Assembly: GCA_021324305.1 (NCBI GenBank)
Contig: JAJPJI010000013.1
Span: forward strand, 104,377 to 168,376
From: Gammaproteobacteria bacterium
GTDB taxonomy: Bacteria > Pseudomonadota > Gammaproteobacteria > DSM-16500
DNA: 64,000 nucleotides
Direction: 5' to 3'
Part shown: positions 30,486-39,494 of the stretch, one piece after another
Position numbering within the stretch: the first letter of the stretch is position 1
Layout: every line of letters begins with the position of its first letter
The notes under the pieces: generated by a model
What the model saw: the letters and a program-made list of their open reading frames with translations, nothing else
Database searches by the model: none
What the model was told of the DNA's origin: nothing
Made by a program: the position numbers and the translations under genes

Positions 30486-31577
30486 ATGGCCTTATCACGC
30501 CTGCATGACCTTGCAATGCCCTACATTTATGACTACCTAGACCCCACGGGTGAGCTCAGAAAACCACCGGTAGAAATTGATGTAGAAACATCTGATCAAT
30601 CACTCGGCATTTCAAGGGTCTATACCAAATCAAAAGCGCTCTCCATGTTCGTGCGCGAATCGCAATTTGGCCAATTGACATTCAGCGGCGCCTTGCGCCC
30701 CGATATCTGTTTCCATGATGATTTCCGTTTTGTGCATCGGGAAGACGCCGATCATGATGATTATCATAAATCAAAAGATGACTTTGAAATTGATCACACC
30801 CATATCCTGAAAGGCAAAACAAAACATCAGGAAATGAAGGAAGGCGATGTCAAATGCATCATCGATCATATCAAACAGTTTGAGTCGCAGATCGGGATAT
30901 GCACGGATGGTGAGAATGAATGTGTTCTTGCGACCCAGGATGCAGAGAAAATCACCCGGAGATATAATCAGTATCTGCGCCAAAAGAAACGCGCAGCCAA
31001 TCTGGATTTGGCAGCTGAAAAGCTGTATTCAGAGCTGCAAAACAAATGTATCGCCGGCGGCAAAAGTTTTGTTACCGCATTTTTGTCAACATTTCTCGAT
31101 AAATATATCGTTCCCTGTCTCATCAATCAGGGCATTCATTACAAGACCGCAGCACGGTGCAGTGAAGCATTAAAAAGCGCTATCGTACTTGGTTTATCTA
31201 ACTCAATGATGCAAACAGCTTTGGACTTTATCATACGTAATGCAATAGAAAAGCTTTTGACTACGCTTGGAATGAATCCTCGCTATATTGAAAAAATCAC
31301 GACAGAAATTGGAACGGTCGTTGCCTTCACAAGCAATCCGTTCTCTCTGATCAACCTGGCCATCAATAGTACGAGTGCTGCGGCAGGCCAGATAGCCGCG
31401 TATCAACTCATACACGCATTGCCCAAATTGAAGTCTGAACCAAGGGAAAACACCAGTTCGCTGCGTTTCTTCTCGGGCAGCACCGCCACTGAGGCAGTGG
31501 CTGTCGAAGGCGCAAAGCAAAGATCCAGCGAGGGAAGCACATTGATACAACGCAAATCAATGAACAACCATAAGTAG
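30486..31577 (+). CDS. Orphan protein, possible effector
   Basis: A 363-residue protein not recognised by family. It has no signal peptide. The N-terminal 100 residues include a His/Asp-rich stretch (HREDADHDDYHKSKDD). The middle (about 155-320) is helical with several hydrophobic helices (SAIVLGLSNSMMQTAL, LINLAINSTSAAAGQIAAYQL) that could insert in a membrane. The C-terminal 45 residues are polar and Ser/Thr/Lys-rich, as in many type IV secretion substrates. GAGG precedes the ATG. Translocation into a host is speculation based on this architecture. Confidence 0.7.
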   Translation: MALSRLHDLAMPYIYDYLDPTGELRKPPVEIDVETSDQSLGISRVYTKSKALSMFVRESQFGQLTFSGALRPDICFHDDFRFVHREDADHDDYHKSKDDFEIDHTHILKGKTKHQEMKEGDVKCIIDHIKQFESQIGICTDGENECVLATQDAEKITRRYNQYLRQKKRAANLDLAAEKLYSELQNKCIAGGKSFVTAFLSTFLDKYIVPCLINQGIHYKTAARCSEALKSAIVLGLSNSMMQTALDFIIRNAIEKLLTTLGMNPRYIEKITTEIGTVVAFTSNPFSLINLAINSTSAAAGQIAAYQLIHALPKLKSEPRENTSSLRFFSGSTATEAVAVEGAKQRSSEGSTLIQRKSMNNHK

Positions 31578-31681
31578 CGCGTCTTTTTCTGTGCGGTGAA
31601 ATTTTCACCGCAGTATTTTCATTCTCGTGACATTCAGGAAAAAGTATGTAAGATTCATTATTCAAATTCCAGGAATGTCAC

Positions 31682-32086
31682 ATGAAACTTCAATCAGTTT
31701 ATCCAATACTCAGCCTCGCAACCGCACTTCTTCTCACGGTCACGCAAGCGTTTGCGCATGGTGAATCTCATCCCGGGCCGCATGGCGGATTTGTTCGCAT
31801 GCCGGGTAGCTTCCACACAGAAGTCATCCCGCAAAAAAACGGCTTCAAGATCATGCTGCTGGATATCAATTTTCAAAACCCGTCTGTGAAGAATTCATCA
31901 ATCCAGGCCATGCTTAAATATGATCATCATGCATTGGCATTGAAATGCAGCACACAATCCGATTATTTCTTTTGTGCCGCCGCCAGGAAAACAATTAGCG
32001 AAGCAAAAACCCTGGACGTAATCGCAGTGAGAGAAAATACCAAAGGCATGCCTATCCAATACAGCCTGCCGCTCAGACTTGGCTAA
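31682..32086 (+). CDS. Periplasmic His-rich protein, putative metal binding
   Basis: A 134-residue protein with a signal peptide ending QAFA (about residue 25). The mature N-terminus HGESHPGPHGGFVRMPGSFHTEV is dense in His and resembles the HGG-xVRMPG-HTE segment seen in periplasmic parts of metal-efflux systems. The remainder is a small beta-rich domain with two Cys (KCSTQSDYFFC). A role in binding Cu, Zn or a similar metal is inferred from the His cluster. It is transcribed alone. Confidence 0.72.
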   Translation: MKLQSVYPILSLATALLLTVTQAFAHGESHPGPHGGFVRMPGSFHTEVIPQKNGFKIMLLDINFQNPSVKNSSIQAMLKYDHHALALKCSTQSDYFFCAAARKTISEAKTLDVIAVRENTKGMPIQYSLPLRLG

Positions 32087-32294
32087 TGTGTCCTGATAAA
32101 AAATCATTTCAATTCAATGCATTCCAGTAAATATCTTACTGATGTTATTCAATAAGATAGTTCGTTAATACACTCAGCAAATCAATTTCCATATCAAAAT
32201 CAGCACATTAACTTGTGCAAGCACAAACCGTAATAAAATCGGATTACAGGAAGGCTATAATTTAAAAATAAGAAGTAAAAGAGGAGTGTGGCTT

Positions 32295-32567
32295 ATGAAA
32301 AGCAAAACAATACTGAATAAGCTGACATCACCGTTGCTTGCCTGTGCTTTTATCCTGTTAAGTGGATCCGCGTTTGCATGTTATCCAAATGATTATTACT
32401 CCTATGACTATTATCCGAACGCCTGCTATACCGGATGCTGTTATAGCTGTAATGGCTGTTATTATGAATACAATTATCATTACATGCGATTTTCTTCGCC
32501 ACACAGGCATAATTATGCAAAAAGCGAATTTGAGACCTCTTCCTATGAGTGGGTAGGAGACCCATAG
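32295..32567 (+). CDS. Small secreted Tyr/Cys-rich protein
   Basis: A 90-residue protein: a signal peptide (about 1-29, ending SGSAFA), then a segment packed with Tyr, Cys and Asn (CYPNDYYSYDYYPNACYTG, then CCYSC and CYYEY), and a polar tail. GAGGAG lies about 10 bases before the ATG at 32295. Cys-rich, Tyr-rich surface proteins can be cross-linked or bind metal, but no family is recognised. A hairpin terminator follows. Confidence 0.68.
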   Translation: MKSKTILNKLTSPLLACAFILLSGSAFACYPNDYYSYDYYPNACYTGCCYSCNGCYYEYNYHYMRFSSPHRHNYAKSEFETSSYEWVGDP

Positions 32568-32606
32568 ACATCAGGTTGATGCCAGATAAAGACTCATCCT
32601 AAAAAA

Positions 32607-32642
32607 AACAGGTCATCCACTTTCAGAAGTGCATGGCCTGTT
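32607..32642 (+). terminator. Hairpin terminator after the Tyr/Cys-rich gene
   Basis: AACAGGTCATCCACTT (32607-32622) pairs with AAGTGCATGGCCTGTT (32627-32642) with two mismatches, preceded by an A-tract and followed by a T-rich stretch. It separates the small gene from the MscS gene. Confidence 0.7.
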
Positions 32643-32751
32643 ATTCTTTATCTTGTCAACAATGGTTGATCTATACCCTAAATCCTGTATATAATATGAC
32701 CACTTTAGATTTTCATCCCGCCTTCAGGCATCCAACAAGAGTCATGAAATC

Positions 32752-33921
32752 ATGCTTACCGAATTAAATATTAACGACTTAAACGGCTACACCTATATGA
32801 TTATAGTGGCCATCCTGGTTATGACAGGCTCGGGATTGATTGTTGCGTTCAGTCATTATTTCGCAAAGTATTTTTTGATCACAGTCATCAATCGGACATT
32901 CGGAAAAAAACAGGCGGCTCTGATTAACATCATGTATTCAAACCACCTGTTTCATCGTCTTGCCTATCTTGTTCCTGCCTTGCTTTTGCATCATTATGCA
33001 TATCTGTTCAATTTCGATTATCCAAATTTGAAATTATATTTCGCTGACCTGATAATCCAGTTAACAAATATTTATATCACCATCGGATTTGCGTTCGTAA
33101 TCTCTGCCGCATTGAATTGCCTGAATGAACGATACAGCAATCTGGCGATATCAAAACACAAGCCCATCAAAAGTTATCTGCAAGTCATAAAAATAATCCT
33201 GTTCGCTGTAACAAGCGTGTTATGCGCATCGATATTATTTGATAAATCGCCCGCCTATTTTTTTACCGGCCTCGGTGCTGCAACCGCACTAATCCTTGTG
33301 GTTTTCAAGGATTCCATCATGGGTTTTGTAGCAAGCATCCAGCTGGCTGCTTACGATATGGTGCGGATTGGAGACTGGATTGAAATGCCAAACTTTGGCG
33401 CCGATGGCGAAGTATTGGAAATTTCATTGAACACCGTCAAAGTACAAAATTTTGATAAAACCATAGTCACCATTCCGAGTTATGCCTTGCTTACTTCCGG
33501 CTTGAAAAACTGGCGCGGAATGCAGGAAGCCGGCGGCAGAAGGGTAAAACGCAGCATTATTATTGACATCAATAGCATCCAGACCTGCAGTCAGGGCTTA
33601 TTGGAAAATCTGCAACAAGTGGATTCCATCATGGATACAGTGCTTGCGCAAATTTCAGAGAAAAGCTCTCAACAAACCAACGCCGGGATTTTTCGAGCTT
33701 ATTTACAGGCTTATCTGCGACAACATCCTGGTGTACATAAAGGAATGAAAATCCTGATCAGGCATTTACAAGGAACAACGACAGGGCTGCCCATTGAATT
33801 GTATTTCTTTACAAATGAAATCAATTCAGAAAAATACGAGTCCATACAGGCAGACATCTTTGAGCATCTCTATGCATTGATGCCGCGTTTCAATTTGCGT
33901 GTCTTCCAATCTCAAAACTGA
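32752..33921 (+). CDS. MscS-family mechanosensitive channel (YbdG-like)
   Basis: A 389-residue channel with four to five N-terminal transmembrane helices (from about 15 to 185) and the pore-lining helix with small residues (FFTGLGAATALILVVFKDSIMGFVASI). The MscS beta-domain then carries VRIGDWIEMPNFGADGEVLEISLNTVKVQNFD and IVTIPSYALLTSGLKNW. The C-terminal vestibule domain is present. Topology and motifs match the YbdG (MscM) branch. It releases solutes on hypo-osmotic shock at the inner membrane. Confidence 0.92.
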   Translation: MLTELNINDLNGYTYMIIVAILVMTGSGLIVAFSHYFAKYFLITVINRTFGKKQAALINIMYSNHLFHRLAYLVPALLLHHYAYLFNFDYPNLKLYFADLIIQLTNIYITIGFAFVISAALNCLNERYSNLAISKHKPIKSYLQVIKIILFAVTSVLCASILFDKSPAYFFTGLGAATALILVVFKDSIMGFVASIQLAAYDMVRIGDWIEMPNFGADGEVLEISLNTVKVQNFDKTIVTIPSYALLTSGLKNWRGMQEAGGRRVKRSIIIDINSIQTCSQGLLENLQQVDSIMDTVLAQISEKSSQQTNAGIFRAYLQAYLRQHPGVHKGMKILIRHLQGTTTGLPIELYFFTNEINSEKYESIQADIFEHLYALMPRFNLRVFQSQN

Positions 33922-34095
33922 ACAAGCCATTGATTCCATCCATTATTTGCACCATAAGACTCTTTTAATACGACGCGGCTATAATAGTCTCATGTCAAGG
34001 CATGGCGGCATGATTCACCAGCCATATTGTGGTTTGATTCGCCGTTCAATACGCCAGTCAATTATAACTATAAGTAACAGAGCATCAGGATATTT

Positions 34096-35091
34096 ATGCT
34101 TAGAAATTCTAACAAACATCTTAATAATGAACATAACAACGCAGTGAATGAATCTGATTCGGAATTATCAACATTCAGGATATATCCACTTGAAGATTTC
34201 TCGCCATGCTATCCTAAATTGTCCGGAACCCGTCCTGGCTGCCTGGGGAAAATGTCCGGGAGCGAGAGTACGCAGATGCTTAAAATCGAGGATTTTGCTT
34301 ACCCATTATCCTGCACAAATGATATGGATGAATCAGTCGCAATGGAAAGCCTCAGCAGCCATCTGATTCGAACGATCTTTGGTTCAGGATACGCAGCAGT
34401 GGTCGATCTCATCGAAATAAATGGATCGAAAACCAACCCTGTCATGATACAATTTGATTATCTGCCAAGCAAAAAAAGTCAAAAAAATGTCACGCACAAA
34501 ATAGCCGTAAACAGCAAATACGCAGTTTTGTCCCAATGGGATGAGCACACTGAATCCCTGTACAACTTTGAATTCGGCAGGACCAGGCCTGCAACCCGGC
34601 AAGAGATGGAATTTGCCATCCAGATAACCCACATACAAACCATCGCCAGATTAATTAACATGGATGATTACAAACCTGAAAATATCGTAAGAAGACGCGA
34701 TGGAAGCGTGTTCCTGGTTGATTGCGCAGCAAATTTTTGCGGGTTTCAGTGGGTCAAGGAGTTATTGCATCCAAAATTCATGATTCACAACCTGGGACAC
34801 TATTTTATAAAGGAAGCAGCCTTGCAGATCATACGACAATTTTCCGCCTGCAATCCTGATGAAGCGATCATTAAAATCTTAGATCAGTTTTCCATGGTCT
34901 TGAGCTCAAAAACCCGTGAATCACTGTTAGATAATATTTTAAAAACACAAAAATCATGCAAGGAATTGTTACTGGTTCAAAAACAGATGGACGATGAGAA
35001 TCTATTCTTCAGCAGGAAGAATAATGACAGCGACAAGCCAGATATGGACATGCCTCTCGAAAAGAAAAGTTTGGATTTCTTCCTGATTTGA
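34096..35091 (+). CDS. Protein-kinase-like protein, putative effector
   Basis: A 331-residue protein without a signal peptide. It has a glycine-loop-like segment FGSGYAAVVDL (about 95-105) and a catalytic-loop-like segment MDDYKPENIV (189-198) with Asp191, Lys193 and Asn196 in the spacing of the eukaryotic-type D-x-K-P-x-N. VDCAANF then puts Asp209 at the DFG position. The canonical first Asp context (HRD) is altered to MDD, and the VAIK Lys is not evident (VMIQF). AGGA precedes the ATG. Such degenerate kinases are common among Legionella-type effectors. The kinase fold is inferred and activity is uncertain. Confidence 0.65.
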   Translation: MLRNSNKHLNNEHNNAVNESDSELSTFRIYPLEDFSPCYPKLSGTRPGCLGKMSGSESTQMLKIEDFAYPLSCTNDMDESVAMESLSSHLIRTIFGSGYAAVVDLIEINGSKTNPVMIQFDYLPSKKSQKNVTHKIAVNSKYAVLSQWDEHTESLYNFEFGRTRPATRQEMEFAIQITHIQTIARLINMDDYKPENIVRRRDGSVFLVDCAANFCGFQWVKELLHPKFMIHNLGHYFIKEAALQIIRQFSACNPDEAIIKILDQFSMVLSSKTRESLLDNILKTQKSCKELLLVQKQMDDENLFFSRKNNDSDKPDMDMPLEKKSLDFFLI

Positions 35092-35179
35092 TCCTGACTG
35101 GATTAAATGTCCAGAATGATATTCTTTCCATGAATTGCCCGATCGTATCCACTAATGGATACGGAAATCGGATAAATCA

Positions 35180-35200
35180 AAGGGGGCTTTAAGCCCCCTT
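35180..35200. terminator. Perfect 10-bp palindromic hairpin
   Basis: AAGGGGGCTT (35180-35189) and AAGCCCCCTT (35191-35200) flank a single base. It lies between the convergent kinase-like (+) and hydrolase (-) genes and is a probable bidirectional terminator. Confidence 0.75.
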
Positions 35201-35207
35201 CCATATG

Positions 35208-37331
35208 CTATTTAAGAGATTGTGCAATTGATCCGAATTTCCAGATCTTCCCGTCAGACACAGTCACTTCACTGTTTTTGGAAACACTGTTGTACTGCTC
35301 TTGTGTCAATGTAAAGGTCAGCTCTTTCAATGCGGTAACGTCCGTATACCGGCTTAATGTAAACTTCTTGTCACCGATCTGAAGGACTGGAAGACGGTTC
35401 GTCACCGGGAATGGCACCTGGCTGGCGAGACTGATTTCAACTGCCGGTTTACCAGATATGGCAAAGCTCTTGCCCATGACACGTATACTGCGTATTTTGT
35501 TCAAGCTCGCAGGAACATACTCAGGCTGCTGTCGGACAATGTTACGCACTGCATATTCACGTATCATTTTCATGGCGGAAGTAGTTGTGTTCGTATCTGC
35601 AGCCGCAAGCTTGCCTAGCCCTGTCTGTTTATGCAGCCGGATATTGCCTAAGTAAAGAGCGCCTGTTCTTGTTTTATCAAAAATAAATTTGACGCCATGG
35701 ACTTTAGACAAGTCAATTCCCTGGAATGCAGTCAACGGAACACGCACTGTCTGCAACACATTGTTATAACCGCTCCCCGGACCATTGACGATAGCATAAT
35801 CGCTTGCATGTACAGCTTTTGATACAAGACCGGCCGCATCTTCAAGAGCAATGTCAAAATCCGTTGCCGTCTCCGTATTCTTTTCATTTGCCATACGCGC
35901 GATACGAAAATCCAGAGTTGCGTAGCTGCGGACATCACGTCCTTGCCCGGCTCCGGCCCAGACCGCTTCAAAGAATGTATCAGGTCCCGCGGCATTCCAG
36001 ATAATGGTAGCAACGCGTTGCGGACGATATTGATCCAGATTGATATGCTTGATCTCGATCTGATTTGCCAGATTCTGATTTCCGGAGCTATTTACTCCTG
36101 TATCCTTGTCGAAATCATCAAACACCTGCATTTCCGTTGAACCCGGTGAAGGTGTAAAATCCCGGTCCACCTGGGTAATCCGGGTCACAACATCCGGCAA
36201 GGTATGCAGAGGGTTAAAGTTCTTGTTGTATGCAGGGTCTGCATCTGGACCCAGATGACTTCTAAAGAATGCCGGAACACTCGCCAAGGCGATATTCTGC
36301 TGTTTCTCGGAATAACTGCCATTTGTATCGAAAATGGGAGTGCCCGCACTGCAACCGTATGAGTCACTGCTTTGCCATTCTGTATTAAAGAAGTTATGGT
36401 TTGCACCCCAAACTTCATAAAGTGATTTTTGAGCATTTGGATTTTCGGAATAATTGAGCAGCATTCTTTCAAATGGATAACGGCCCTCAAGGTCAGAAAC
36501 ATCACCATCACACATGGGCAGCAACTGATTCCAGACCGTGCCATTTGCATCCAGCACGCGCGATGTCTGGCCATCGACCGCACCAATTTCATAAATGGCC
36601 TTGATTGATAATCCAGGAATTTTTTCCTGCCATGGACTGCCTTGATCCAGATAGAGGTTATATGCCGCTCTCACACCTTCACCACCACGCGAGTGGCCCA
36701 ACAATCCAACCGAGGAAAAATCGATTTTGCCGATTAAACCCTGAGAACCCAGGCCCAATGATGCCGGCGCACCGCCTTCTGTATTCCATTTATAGAAAAG
36801 ACTGAGATGTTTGAGTACCAGCCTTCCTCTTGCCAGATTTAATCCGTCATCACCCTCTACGCCCCAGCCGCACGTGATGCCGCGATTCGCATTGATGGAA
36901 GTAACAACATATCCCCAGGACGCCAGATTTTTAGCCAGGTAATCATAACCCTCGTGGTTTGGAACGGGAACCGATCCCTTGGGGCACATGCCACTTTCAG
37001 TATACTCGCAGCTATTATCATGACGTGGATTGGCGCCAGTGCCGCAAGTAGCATGATTGCCATGCAGCATTACTATCAAGGGTGTTTTCTTCGAAGCACT
37101 CTCGATATCCTTTGGATAAAACACCTTGCCCCATATCTCGGTCATTCTGTCCGGCAAGACATCCTGGTCAGTAGATGCCGGAAATCGGTATTCGGCAGAT
37201 GCCACGTCATGCGGGCCCTGAAGTGTAGAATCAGGTGCCTTGCCGGAATTGACTGGATTATCCGCGAAAGCGCTCGCAACAGGGGCAAGAACGATAGATA
37301 GGCAAGTGAGTAAGAGCTTAATATTATTCAT
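35208..37331 (-). CDS. Large secreted alpha/beta hydrolase
   Basis: A 707-residue exported protein: a signal peptide (about 1-24, ending SAFA), then an alpha/beta hydrolase domain (about 45-400). The domain has an oxyanion strand LIVMLHGNHATCG, the nucleophile elbow LLGHSRGGEG with Ser near 214, and WGANHNFF as the likely catalytic His region. The C-terminal 300 residues are beta-rich and of unknown role. Cys residues suggest disulfides (CEYTESGMC). It probably cleaves esters or lipids outside the cytoplasm. The substrate is unknown. Monocistronic. Confidence 0.82.
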   Translation of the reverse strand: MNNIKLLLTCLSIVLAPVASAFADNPVNSGKAPDSTLQGPHDVASAEYRFPASTDQDVLPDRMTEIWGKVFYPKDIESASKKTPLIVMLHGNHATCGTGANPRHDNSCEYTESGMCPKGSVPVPNHEGYDYLAKNLASWGYVVTSINANRGITCGWGVEGDDGLNLARGRLVLKHLSLFYKWNTEGGAPASLGLGSQGLIGKIDFSSVGLLGHSRGGEGVRAAYNLYLDQGSPWQEKIPGLSIKAIYEIGAVDGQTSRVLDANGTVWNQLLPMCDGDVSDLEGRYPFERMLLNYSENPNAQKSLYEVWGANHNFFNTEWQSSDSYGCSAGTPIFDTNGSYSEKQQNIALASVPAFFRSHLGPDADPAYNKNFNPLHTLPDVVTRITQVDRDFTPSPGSTEMQVFDDFDKDTGVNSSGNQNLANQIEIKHINLDQYRPQRVATIIWNAAGPDTFFEAVWAGAGQGRDVRSYATLDFRIARMANEKNTETATDFDIALEDAAGLVSKAVHASDYAIVNGPGSGYNNVLQTVRVPLTAFQGIDLSKVHGVKFIFDKTRTGALYLGNIRLHKQTGLGKLAAADTNTTTSAMKMIREYAVRNIVRQQPEYVPASLNKIRSIRVMGKSFAISGKPAVEISLASQVPFPVTNRLPVLQIGDKKFTLSRYTDVTALKELTFTLTQEQYNSVSKNSEVTVSDGKIWKFGSIAQSLK

Positions 37332-37732
37332 GTTAACATCCCATGTGATTGAATTTTCATTAATGTGTCAAGGAAAAAACTGACGCAAAAGACACGCGTT
37401 CAGCTCTGCTATATTCATCCCGGAGTCTGTGACCTGCAAAAGTATCGCCGAAGCGTAAATAAAAAAAACGCGAATTTCAATAGGTAACATTGAAACAATC
37501 CCTGCAATTCGCAATTCTTGTCGCGCCATTTGCCAACGACTCGCATATTTGCATGATTTGGTATTAAAATGGGTAACATCTACAGCACTGCATCAGAAAA
37601 GCTGTTACATTCAAAATATATTCACAAAGGGCAGCATAACCATCAATGCTGAAGCAAAAGACAATTTCGATGTGACTGTAAAGATTGATCAGGATGAAGA
37701 TGAACAATAAGATTGTAAACAACGGAATCACA
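37332..37732. other. 401-bp interval between divergent genes
   Basis: This contains the promoter regions of the secreted hydrolase (-) and the PsbP-like gene (+). A short frame at 37549-37710 could be a gene remnant (listed separately). Otherwise it is AT-rich with no recognised feature. Confidence 0.5.
37549..37710 (+). pseudogene. Possible gene remnant (53 codons)
   Basis: A TTG-initiated frame of 53 codons ends TINAEAKDNFDVTVKIDQDE and a TAA at 37708. The last ~25 codons have protein-like composition, but there is no good start, ribosome site or family. It could be the tail of a decayed gene or a chance frame. Confidence 0.25.
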
Positions 37733-38290
37733 ATGCGGATATTTTCGAAGACGATTATATTTATATTCTTCTGTTGTACAATACAGTCTGTTTTCACATC
37801 AGCCAGCGCCGCAGCACTCCATACCTTCACAAGCAAAACCTATCATTATTCCATCCAATACCCGGCCGATTGGAAGCTGTATGACAAGGGTAAAGGTGTT
37901 GTTGTATTTAAAAGCACGACAAACAATCAGCAGCATGAAGCAATGGTGAATATCCAAACCATCTTTACCAAAAAAGGCGGCGGGAAATATGCTTCAATCA
38001 AAGACTTGATGGATGATTTCTGGTCGCAAGTGCCAATGCATACGCAAGCCGCGCATTTTCTGGAACGCAATCCTGTCATCCTCATTGAGCCAGACGGAAC
38101 AAAACTTTCCGGTGAACAGACATTATTTACATTCAGGGAAGACGGCAAATCCTACAAGCAGTGGCAGACAATGATAATGAGCAGAGATGGAATACTGTTT
38201 CAGGCATTCGCTTATCGTTCAACTGCGGCAGATTTTGCTGCCAGCTATCCGCTTGCAAAAGCCATGTTTGCATCATGGATCATATATTAG
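37733..38290 (+). CDS. Exported PsbP-like domain protein
   Basis: A 185-residue protein: a signal peptide (MRIFSKTIIFIFFCCTIQSVFTSASA), then a PsbP/MOG1-like alpha-beta domain. It is recognised by the opening YHYSIQYPADWKLYDKGKGVVVFKS, a pattern common in bacterial PsbP-like proteins, and by the closing ILFQAFAYRSTAADFAASYPLAKAMFASW. GGA is spaced for the ATG at 37733, and in-frame starts at 37694 and 37700 are also possible. Probably periplasmic or lipidated. Function unknown. Confidence 0.7.
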   Translation: MRIFSKTIIFIFFCCTIQSVFTSASAAALHTFTSKTYHYSIQYPADWKLYDKGKGVVVFKSTTNNQQHEAMVNIQTIFTKKGGGKYASIKDLMDDFWSQVPMHTQAAHFLERNPVILIEPDGTKLSGEQTLFTFREDGKSYKQWQTMIMSRDGILFQAFAYRSTAADFAASYPLAKAMFASWIIY

Positions 38291-38363
38291 TAAAAACGCA
38301 GCATTGTTAATCGATAGCAGCAAGACTATACTGAATATATACAGTAATGACAGGATTACGTAT

Positions 38364-38522
38364 ATGAAAATCAATTTCCCGAACAAGATTGGATTCATTC
38401 TCCTCGGTGTCTATTTGATTCTGATCGGAATTAGCGCCGTGCTTCCGACAATTACCGTTCCCAGTATTGTATACAGCATTCTTGCCCTGGCTGCCGGGAT
38501 TCTCATTCTTATTGGTGTCTAG
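38364..38522 (+). CDS. Small two-helix membrane protein
   Basis: A 52-residue, highly hydrophobic protein with two transmembrane helices (IGFILLGVYLILIGISAVL and SIVYSILALAAGILILIGV) separated by a Pro/Thr turn. AGGA lies 8 bases before the ATG, supporting translation. Similar tiny membrane proteins of unknown role are widespread in gammaproteobacteria. Confidence 0.7.
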   Translation: MKINFPNKIGFILLGVYLILIGISAVLPTITVPSIVYSILALAAGILILIGV

Positions 38523-38657
38523 ACTTTTATCTACCGGCATCATCTATCACTCCCGCCAGATTCTATGGTAGTATTGTGCGCTCATTTTTTTTAATAAATT
38601 ATACTTTTTATCACTCCTTAAATTACATACGTCTGACACAGCCTCAGGAGCACAAAT

Positions 38658-39320
38658 ATGTTGCAAATTTATGTCACACCTCTGTCTTCGGCAGCAAACA
38701 AGGTGTTGTATTTGGCAAATTACCTCAATCTTCCCTACGAAAAACACACTATCAATCTCTCCAAAGGCGAACAAAAGCAGCCTGCCTTCCTTAAGATCAA
38801 TCCTTATGGAAGAGTCCCTGCCATCAACGACAACGGATTTTGCCTTGCCGAAAGCAATGCCATCATTCGCTACCTGGCCGACAAGCATCAGTCCCCTGTT
38901 TATCCCAAAGACCTGCAGCAGCGCGCGATGGTAGACCAATGGATAGATTATGCGAGTCAACACGTCATGCTCGCGCTCGGCAAGATCATGTATAACACAC
39001 ACTTTTATCAATCCTCCGGCAGCCCCATTGATGAACGTTCGTTAGAGGATGGCAGAAAATTTATTGGCATCCATTTGCCTAATGTTGAAAATCAGCTTAG
39101 CCAGCATTCTTTCGTGGCCGGCGATTCCATGACCCTCGCTGATATTGTCATGCTGTCAGCACTCGATGTCTGTGAAGTATGCAATGTCGATCTCTCTTCC
39201 TACAAACACATTGTAGCGTGGAGAAAAAAATTAATGAATGAACCATTCTATCGTAATCTGCATGAAAATTTTGCCGCCACATTCAATCAGATCACCGGCA
39301 AAACAAACGCAACAGCATAA
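38658..39320 (+). CDS. Glutathione S-transferase family protein
   Basis: A 220-residue GST. The thioredoxin-like N-domain has PLSSAANKVLYLANYLNLPYE, the cis-Pro segment NPYGRVPAINDNG and the glutathione-binding ESNAIIRYLA. The all-helical C-domain has the N-capping box SMTLADIVMLSAL. The catalytic residue is probably Ser in the PLSSAAN segment. It conjugates or reduces electrophiles with glutathione in the cytosol. Monocistronic, followed by a 14-bp hairpin. Confidence 0.9.
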   Translation: MLQIYVTPLSSAANKVLYLANYLNLPYEKHTINLSKGEQKQPAFLKINPYGRVPAINDNGFCLAESNAIIRYLADKHQSPVYPKDLQQRAMVDQWIDYASQHVMLALGKIMYNTHFYQSSGSPIDERSLEDGRKFIGIHLPNVENQLSQHSFVAGDSMTLADIVMLSALDVCEVCNVDLSSYKHIVAWRKKLMNEPFYRNLHENFAATFNQITGKTNATA

Positions 39321-39340
39321 TTACCCTCATCATCCTTAAT

Positions 39341-39375
39341 TGACGACAAGAGGCTGGACAGGCCTCTTGTCGTCA
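39341..39375. terminator. 14-bp perfect hairpin after the GST gene
   Basis: TGACGACAAGAGGC (39341-39354) pairs perfectly with GCCTCTTGTCGTCA (39362-39375) around a 7-base loop. No T-run follows, so it may terminate weakly or act otherwise. Confidence 0.6.
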
Positions 39376-39494
39376 TGTTCAATGATATAACCATCTGTAT
39401 TTTAATTTTGATATGGCATAAAATTTCAGAGACAAAACCGGGCAGGATAATCATGCCATATAATCATGCCATCACATAAGCAGCAGGGATAACC

